The translations under genes were made by a program, and so were the position numbers. A stretch of 64,000 nucleotides of DNA from Lactiplantibacillus mudanjiangensis (GTDB lineage: Bacteria; Bacillota; Bacilli; Lactobacillales; Lactobacillaceae): NCBI RefSeq assembly GCF_005405385.1, contig NZ_BJDY01000005.1, forward strand, positions 1 through 64,000. Direction: 5' to 3'. Shown in pieces: positions 58,151 through 64,000 of this stretch. Numbering within the stretch: the stretch's first letter is position 1; each line of letters starts with the position of its first letter. The notes under the pieces are model-generated. The model was not told the DNA's origin. It was given only the letters and a program-made list of their open reading frames with translations, and did not search any database.

Positions 58151-59185
58151 TTAGTGAATGAACATTGCATCGCCAAAACTGAAGAACCGATACTTTTCAT
58201 CAATGGCATGTTGGTAAGCGTTCAAGATCATGTCCCGACCCGTAAAGGCTGCCACTAACATCACTAACGTTGATTTTGGTAAATGGAAGTTAGTGATAAA
58301 GGCATTGACGACTTTCCAGTCATAGCCAGGTTTGATGAAAATATCCGTCCAACCAGAGTCAGGTTTGATTTCGCCATCAAACTTCGAGCCAATCGTTTCA
58401 AGTGTCCGAATCGACGTCGTCCCAGTCGCGATAATCCGACCACCATTAGCCCGAACTTCATTTAACGTCTTCGCTGCATCGGCATCTAAACGATAAAATT
58501 CACTGTGCATTTTATGATCTTCGATATTATCTTCTTCAACTGGACGGAATGTCCCAAGTCCAACGTGTAACGTTAAATAAACGAGCTTAACCCCTTTATC
58601 CTGCACCTTTTGTAATAAATCTTTGGTCCAATGCAAGCCAGCCGTTGGTGCCGCTGCGGAACCATTTTCTTTGGCGTAAACCGTTTGGTAACGATCAGGA
58701 TCATCTAACTTAGCCTTGATGTATGGTGGCAATGGCGTTTCGCCTAAGCTTTCCAAGATTTCCATGAAGATACCATCGTAATGAAATTCGATCATTCGAA
58801 TCCCATCTTCTTTTTCACCAGTAACCGTGGCCGTTAACTTCCCATCACCAAATGAAATAACCGTCCCAACTTTGGCTCGTTTAGCTGGCTTCATCAAGGT
58901 TTCCCATTCGTCACCTTCAGTATTGTGTAATAACAAGACTTCGGCATGACCACCAGTTTCAGGTTTTACCCCGTATAACCGTGCCGGCATAACCCGTGAA
59001 TTATTCATAACCACCGCGTCACCAGGATTTAATTGGTCAATAATGTCATAGAAATGCTTATCTTGCATTTCCCCCGTTTCTCGATTTAAATCCAGTAACC
59101 GGGACGTATCACGTTCCTTAATCGGCGTTTGCGCGATTAATTCATGTGGCAAATCATAGTCAAAATCTTCAAGTGTTAAGCTCAT
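58151..59185 (-). CDS. queA: S-adenosylmethionine:tRNA ribosyltransferase-isomerase
   Basis: 344 residues. Family motifs: [60 protein letters not shown] and [16 protein letters not shown]. Converts preQ1 in tRNA to epoxyqueuosine. In the ruvA-ruvB-queA-tgt-yajC order typical of Firmicutes. Confidence 0.96.
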   Translation of the reverse strand: MSLTLEDFDYDLPHELIAQTPIKERDTSRLLDLNRETGEMQDKHFYDIIDQLNPGDAVVMNNSRVMPARLYGVKPETGGHAEVLLLHNTEGDEWETLMKPAKRAKVGTVISFGDGKLTATVTGEKEDGIRMIEFHYDGIFMEILESLGETPLPPYIKAKLDDPDRYQTVYAKENGSAAAPTAGLHWTKDLLQKVQDKGVKLVYLTLHVGLGTFRPVEEDNIEDHKMHSEFYRLDADAAKTLNEVRANGGRIIATGTTSIRTLETIGSKFDGEIKPDSGWTDIFIKPGYDWKVVNAFITNFHLPKSTLVMLVAAFTGRDMILNAYQHAIDEKYRFFSFGDAMFIH

Positions 59186-59208
59186 TGCTCGTAACCTCTT
59201 ATCTTCAT

Positions 59209-60219
59209 TTAATTTTGGGGCGGATAGGGTAATCCTAAATGTTGATAGCCCTTAGCGGTGACCACCCGTCCCCGTTGTGTTCGTTTCAAATAACCAATTT
59301 GGAGCAAATACGGTTCAACCATTTCAGCAATAGTATCCGTCTCTTCGCCAATATTGGCTGCTAACGTTGACAGGCCAACTGGACCGCCATCGTAAAAATC
59401 TAACATCGTCCGTAATAACTTATTATCGGTTTCATCCAAGCCATCATTATCAACCCGTAGATAAGTTAATGACCGATCAACAATCGGTTCATCAATCGCC
59501 GCCTGCTCAGCGACTTCGGCAAAATCGCGAATCCGTTTAAACAACCGATTGGCAATTCGCGGCGTCCCACGTGACCGACGTGCAATTTCATGAGCACCTG
59601 ATGGTTTAATCGAGGTTTGAAAAATGTCCGCTGTCCGTTCAACAATATCTTCCAAATCTGCGACTTCATAATAGGCCATGTGTTCGACAATCCCGAAACG
59701 ATCCCGTAACGGCGCCGATAACATCCCGGCTCTGGTCGTGGCTCCAATGAGTGTAAACGGTGGTAATGGAAAATGGACCGGATGAGCAGTTGGCCCTTGC
59801 CCCACCACAATATCGACATAGAAATCTTCCATCGCCGAATATAGCATTTCTTCAACGATTTTTGGTAGACGATGAATCTCATCAATAAATAAGATATCAC
59901 CTGGCTCCAGTTCATTCAAGAGTGCAACGAGATCACCTGGCTTTTCAATCGCTGGACCACTCGTTGTTCTAATCTGAACATGCATTTCATTGGCAATCAC
60001 CATCGCTAAAGTCGTTTTCCCTAACCCCGGTGGCCCATAGAGTAACACATGATCGAGTGATTCTTCACGTTTACGCGCCGCTTCAATATAAACGCCAAGC
60101 TCATGTTTAACGCGCGTTTGACCGATATACTGGGCGAGCGTTTGTGGCCGCAGCGATTTTTCTAATGAGGCTTCCGCCGCATCGACATTGTCACCCGATA
60201 ATAATTGATCGTCGTCCAT
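59209..60219 (-). CDS. ruvB: Holliday junction helicase RuvB
   Basis: 336 residues. Walker [13 protein letters not shown], Walker [13 protein letters not shown], sensor [18 protein letters not shown], arginine finger region, and C-terminal winged helix [15 protein letters not shown]. Drives branch migration with RuvA. Starts 12 bases after ruvA. Confidence 0.97.
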   Translation of the reverse strand: MDDDQLLSGDNVDAAEASLEKSLRPQTLAQYIGQTRVKHELGVYIEAARKREESLDHVLLYGPPGLGKTTLAMVIANEMHVQIRTTSGPAIEKPGDLVALLNELEPGDILFIDEIHRLPKIVEEMLYSAMEDFYVDIVVGQGPTAHPVHFPLPPFTLIGATTRAGMLSAPLRDRFGIVEHMAYYEVADLEDIVERTADIFQTSIKPSGAHEIARRSRGTPRIANRLFKRIRDFAEVAEQAAIDEPIVDRSLTYLRVDNDGLDETDNKLLRTMLDFYDGGPVGLSTLAANIGEETDTIAEMVEPYLLQIGYLKRTQRGRVVTAKGYQHLGLPYPPQN

Positions 60220-60231
60220 CGAATCCCTCCT

Positions 60232-60846
60232 CTACTTCGTCAATAACCGCAACCCTTCACTTAATAGGGCATTGGTATTGGCATGTTGTACTTGTTGATA
60301 AGCTTCCAATTTTTTCGTAATTCGTTTGACTTCACGTGGCGAATAGCCTAATGCCGTTAACGCCGCTAATGCATCGGCTAACGCTCCATCAACAGCGGGA
60401 GTCTCAACATCCAGTGACGTTTGACCCGTCATAGACACATTGAGATCATTAAGTTTGCCCTTTAAATCTAACACAATTTGTTGAGCAGTCTTTTTGCCGA
60501 CCCCTGGGAAACTGGTTAAATAAGTGGCATTTTCTTGATTGATCGCTTGGATTAAGCCTGAGTGATCATTATTGGCTAAGATCGCTAATGCCGACTTAGG
60601 ACCAATTCCCGACACATTTAATAACTTTTCAAATAACGCCTTTTCATCAGCATCGTAAAAACCAAAGAGTGACATCCCGTTTTCACTAACCGCTTGATGG
60701 ATATACATTTTAACGGGATCGTTGCCGACCTCATAACGATACGGATTGGCCGTTAACACTTTGTACCCAATCCCCGCAACTTCGATGACCACAAAGCTGG
60801 GGGTAACATCAGTGATTTGGCCTAAAAAATATTCATACACGGGCAT
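60232..60846 (-). CDS. ruvA: Holliday junction DNA-binding protein RuvA
   Basis: 204 residues. OB domain at the N-terminus, two helix-hairpin-helix motifs (LLNVSGIGPKSALAIL, LTSFPGVGKKTAQQIV) and a C-terminal RuvB-contact domain (ALTALGYSPREVKRI). Complete. Confidence 0.97.
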   Translation of the reverse strand: MPVYEYFLGQITDVTPSFVVIEVAGIGYKVLTANPYRYEVGNDPVKMYIHQAVSENGMSLFGFYDADEKALFEKLLNVSGIGPKSALAILANNDHSGLIQAINQENATYLTSFPGVGKKTAQQIVLDLKGKLNDLNVSMTGQTSLDVETPAVDGALADALAALTALGYSPREVKRITKKLEAYQQVQHANTNALLSEGLRLLTK

Positions 60847-61001
60847 TAAACTCCTTTAATCAAAACGTATGTTTGCTTGCTAAATTGTACCATAAATCGC
60901 CCGTAACTTAACACTACCGACTTGATAATTTAACATGATCGCAGAAAACTTGCTGCTAAATGTCAAAACATGCTATGCTCATAGCCAAAGGAAGTGTCCT
61001 C

Positions 61002-61517
61002 ATGCAAGTAGAACCTTTTATCGCCACACTACCCACAACTAGTGGCTTACAAAAAATTCAAACTGGCGATCTTAATTGGACCGCTGAAGATACTGAAAAA
61101 CAAACAACACCTGGTTATTACTGGCACGAATTGACGTTAAATGGGCAACACCAATGGCGCCTAGTTGCTGCTTGGGCAACGACCCCGGCCACGGTGACCA
61201 CAATTACCCCGGCACCACTTAATACGGTTCTATATACCCGGCAACCAGTCATTGAAATGCTGATTGATGATTGGGTGGGTCATTTTGATCGAGAGCTCGA
61301 AGTGACTACGCCAGATAACATCACACATCGACTCTGGCAAGTGACAGATTTGGACGTTCAAGCAGATATCACCGATGTTATGACCAATGTTACCCCACGT
61401 CAAACTTGGCTCACAACGGCACCGACACCATTAATCAGTCTAGTCACCGATACCGAATGGACCAAATTCACGGAACCATTAGCAACTCCAGCTCATTTAA
61501 TTGACCGCGCTGATTAA
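61002..61517 (+). CDS. Protein of unknown function, lactobacillus-type
   Basis: 171 residues from ATG 61002 (AAAGGAAGTGTCCTC upstream); an ATG at 60960 would add 14. Soluble, Thr-rich, beta-type sequence (LVAAWATTPATVTTITPAPL, VIEMLIDDWVGHFDRELEVT), no signal or membrane segment. Divergent from ruvA. No family recognised. Confidence 0.65.
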   Translation: MQVEPFIATLPTTSGLQKIQTGDLNWTAEDTEKQTTPGYYWHELTLNGQHQWRLVAAWATTPATVTTITPAPLNTVLYTRQPVIEMLIDDWVGHFDRELEVTTPDNITHRLWQVTDLDVQADITDVMTNVTPRQTWLTTAPTPLISLVTDTEWTKFTEPLATPAHLIDRAD

Positions 61518-61540
61518 CAGCTTTAAATAGTATCAGCTTG

Positions 61541-61896
61541 ATTAGCCACCTACGTCAGCCATTGATTCTGCCGGCTGTGGGACCGGCTCCAGCCAAAGTT
61601 CGGGCTTCCACCTCGCTTTTAAGCCTAGCCCAAACCACTAGTCTTAAAAGTCGTCCACAGCGTAAGCCCGGAAGATCACCGGACTAACGCTGTTTTCACG
61701 GCCGGCGCCATCACTGGCTGACTCCGGTTAGTTCACGGATACTAATTAAGTTTTTGATCACTCATATAACCGAGAGTGAGCTCACATTGTGCTCAGCCGT
61801 GGGCCTTCTTAGCGATTTATCGTTTAGAACTCGGCGCTTTTAAAACAGTTGAGCTACTTTCGATCAATAATTCTTGCTAAGAACAGCCTTCAATGT
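61541..61896 (+). repeat. Mosaic intergenic repeat, copy 3
   Basis: From ATTAGCCACCTACGTCAGCC onward; its first 190 bases match copy 1 (inverted) closely, the following CCGAGAGTGAG...GCCGTGGG and TTAGCGATTTATCG parts match copy 2. The end (CTACTTTCGATCAAT, TTCTTGCTA) is a decayed form of the other copies' end. Confidence 0.8.
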
Positions 61897-61904
61897 AATA
61901 GCAC

Positions 61905-61945
61905 TAAAAAAACGACCTTGAGACGTCATCTCAAAGTCGCTTTTT
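61905..61945 (-). terminator. Terminator of the YfhO-like gene
   Basis: GCGACTTTGAGATG pairs with CGTCTCAAGGTCGT (some mismatches), followed by seven T on the minus strand. Confidence 0.8.
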
Positions 61946-61947
61946 GA

Positions 61948-64000
61948 TTACAGCCGGTGACGCCAATAACGCCAACCTAAATAACCACCCAATAGAACCA
62001 CACTTAATCCAGTAATCAACGCCCCAACCAAAAGGCCGGGTGTCCGATAAACCAGCTTGATATGATGACGGCCAGCCGTTAGCTTGGCTCCCACAAAACC
62101 AGTGTTTACCACTTGGGTCGCTACATTTTGACCATCAACTTGTAAATGCCAACCGGTCGAATACGGAATCGAGGTCGTTAAGACTTGAGCCTGCGTCTGA
62201 TTAGTCGTCCCCGTCACTTGATTATTAGTGACTTTCAAATGCTGCAAGCCTTGTTGTTGCAGTTGCCTAGTTTGTCGATCATACGTCTGACCGAAGCGTA
62301 CCGCTACCAACTTCGCGGTTTTAAAATGAATACCTTGAATATCAGCTAAGTTCAAATCAATCGTTTTCCGCAGACGATCACTATAGCCAAGATTGAAAAC
62401 CGCCGTTTTCCGTGGTTCATAATCCGACATATTGGTCGTCCCTAGTTGATTAAAATCAACTGAACGATCAACCGTTTTTGCCGTTAACGTATATCCACTC
62501 GCGCTCAAACTATCCTTCAAGCCATCACGCCAACGGTTTAGCTGATCTACCTTTGTATTTGGCCGACCACTAAAAATACTGTTATTGCCACCAATCGTTA
62601 GTTGTTGACTGATTGATGAGCGATCATAGGTAATGCCAGTCAATGATAAGTAAAGCTCCGTGTGTCGATAATTCTCTGGATGCTTTATCGTGAGCTGCAA
62701 TGGCATTGGTTGTCCCTGCACGTCACTCGTTAACGTCGTAAGCCCATTTTTGTTCGCTTGATTGGTCTGGCTAACCAGTTGTTGGTTTTGCTTAATCAAC
62801 TGTTTAAGCGCCGTGGTTGGCTGTTGTAGTCCGGTAGCTGGTGCTAATGTTTGCCGCTCAGTTGCAGTTAGCTCAGTCGTCTTAGCCGGCAGACTTAGAT
62901 CACCATTAGACGTTCCACTGGCATGTTGTACCCGATAAATCATGACTTTATCCAAACTATCTAGCACCGACGTATTGTCCACTTGGGCCGAATAAGCGAC
63001 TGACTCACTAGTCTTAGTCGGTGTAGCTGTTTTGACACCGGCCATGGTGGTGGTCGTCACAGCACCTTGTAACATTGCCTGTTCACGATCAACCGGTGAC
63101 AACTTTTGGTACGCCGCGGTAGTTAATTGTTGTGCTTGCGTATACACCAACGGTAAGGCATGCGTTGAGCGTAATAATACCGTACCCGTGTGATTACTCA
63201 AGCCATAAACATATTTATCGGGATAAACCTTAACTTGCCCCCCTGCCGTTTTAACCGGCGTGTATCCCGCTGGCAACGACTGCTTCTTCAACTCATCCGC
63301 ACGGGCAAACATGTAGGTCACACCCAACAAATTATTCAAAGTTGTTCGCGAATTTAGCGTCCCTAATGGCGCATTCATGGCGTAGTCTAAGTTACCTACC
63401 GATTGGCTCAATTGACCAACCGCACCACTTTGTACCGAATAGTATGAAGCGACACTATGGGTATTTAAGAGCATCGGAATATCATTACCAGCGGATCGTT
63501 GGGTATAATAATCCGGCGTATAATTGGTTCGATAAAACCCCGTTTTAGGTAACCCCTTTTGGGCGTCATCAAAGTAATGCTTTGCCCAGGTTAATGCCGT
63601 GCCCCGGCGCAATTGTTCCGCACTGCCAGCTGTGGTATTAATACTCAACCAACCAAGGCCGTTGGTAATTAAGTTAAGCATCACTAATCCCAATAAAAGA
63701 CTGACGAATTGTCGGCGGGTTAAGTTTAATTGTGCTTGCAAGATGACAAAAATCACCACTGCTAAAATCACTAAGTAAGTGGCAATATCGTGCTTGCGAA
63801 TATTCATGTAAAAGCCGTTGACCACCCAGATTAGTGCAATAAGTCCCAGACTAAGTCCAGCCAACCATTTTAAATCGGTCGTCGTTAGCTTGGTTAACTG
63901 ATCGACAAAAATCATCGTCGCATAGGCAAAAACCAACGTTGCCAACAGTAACCAGCGATTGGATGGTGACGATAAAACATTAAAAGTCGCCGCAAAACCT
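61948..64000 (-). CDS. YfhO family membrane protein (5' end outside the window)
   Basis: The frame is open from 61948 through base 64000, so the visible 683 residues are the C-terminal part of a protein that in this family has about 850-900. Several membrane helices at the start of the visible part (with SSPSNRWLLLATLVFAYATM), a long extracellular region (about 100-640 of the visible part) and one last membrane helix with a basic end (WRYWRHRL). YfhO-type proteins are GT-C-like and linked to glycosylation of lipoteichoic acid or wall polymers. Confidence 0.88.
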   Translation of the reverse strand, partial: GFAATFNVLSSPSNRWLLLATLVFAYATMIFVDQLTKLTTTDLKWLAGLSLGLIALIWVVNGFYMNIRKHDIATYLVILAVVIFVILQAQLNLTRRQFVSLLLGLVMLNLITNGLGWLSINTTAGSAEQLRRGTALTWAKHYFDDAQKGLPKTGFYRTNYTPDYYTQRSAGNDIPMLLNTHSVASYYSVQSGAVGQLSQSVGNLDYAMNAPLGTLNSRTTLNNLLGVTYMFARADELKKQSLPAGYTPVKTAGGQVKVYPDKYVYGLSNHTGTVLLRSTHALPLVYTQAQQLTTAAYQKLSPVDREQAMLQGAVTTTTMAGVKTATPTKTSESVAYSAQVDNTSVLDSLDKVMIYRVQHASGTSNGDLSLPAKTTELTATERQTLAPATGLQQPTTALKQLIKQNQQLVSQTNQANKNGLTTLTSDVQGQPMPLQLTIKHPENYRHTELYLSLTGITYDRSSISQQLTIGGNNSIFSGRPNTKVDQLNRWRDGLKDSLSASGYTLTAKTVDRSVDFNQLGTTNMSDYEPRKTAVFNLGYSDRLRKTIDLNLADIQGIHFKTAKLVAVRFGQTYDRQTRQLQQQGLQHLKVTNNQVTGTTNQTQAQVLTTSIPYSTGWHLQVDGQNVATQVVNTGFVGAKLTAGRHHIKLVYRTPGLLVGALITGLSVVLLGGYLGWRYWRHRL

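Overview
The window comes from a low-GC Gram-positive of the family Lactobacillaceae, most likely Lactiplantibacillus (L. plantarum group). Evidence: the ccpA-pepQ divergent pair with a cre site, the comG, dap, murI-rdgB, mutS2-trxA, alaS-ruvX and ruvAB-queA-tgt-yajC neighbourhoods, and an acetylase-type dap pair that fits a meso-diaminopimelate cell wall. Species is inferred from gene order and protein character, not from a search.

Bases 1 to about 22,130 are one end of a temperate phage. It reads from the start of a probable terminase gene (1-41, running off the left edge) to a large serine integrase (20630-22117). The prophage sits inside comGC: codons 1-25 of comGC lie right after the integrase and then hit a stop, so the major competence pseudopilin is split while this prophage is resident. 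Late region (1-1590, minus strand): a promoter preceded by five 11-bp repeats, next to an ArpU-type activator gene, drives tRNA-Asn, tRNA-Ser with an unusual ACU anticodon, and about 1.2 kb of ORF-poor, densely structured RNA that contains tRNA-Trp and a shortened tRNA-like element and ends at a terminator. Size, place and structure point to the giant phage RNA GOLLD (ROOL is the alternative). Early region (1590-14271, minus strand): about 25 small genes including DUF1064, antirepressor, DnaD-like replisome organizer (with 12-bp-phased iterons inside it), RecE-like nuclease and RecT. At 14100-16400, plus-strand single genes with near-identical promoters face against the early operon. The switch (16402-17564) has Cro-like and CI-like genes with operators and an ImmA-like protein. 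Between it and the integrase lies a run of membrane, zinc-ribbon and lipoprotein genes typical of lysogenic conversion.

Bases 22131-64000 are chromosome: comGC' remnant, comGB, comGA, rbsK, yebC; a decayed secreted-protein gene whose upstream region is bounded by inverted repeats next to a DNA invertase gene (a candidate promoter switch); a DsrE-like protein, a TIM-barrel epimerase and an oxidoreductase; ccpA/pepQ; a GW-type serine hydrolase; a MerR gene with its aldo/keto reductase target; stress-envelope proteins and an MscS channel; dap genes with a CBS protein; yfcE-rdgB-murI; trxA, mutS2, zapA; a second serine hydrolase; the yrzB-ruvX-ireB-alaS operon with an alanine T-box; helicase, nrnA, dinB; yajC, tgt, queA, ruvB, ruvA; and the 3' part of a YfhO-like gene.

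Three copies of a mosaic, hairpin-rich intergenic repeat of about 300 bp lie at 38446, 48298 and 61541. Ends of the noncoding RNA, several phage gene starts and all family names were judged by eye from sequence.
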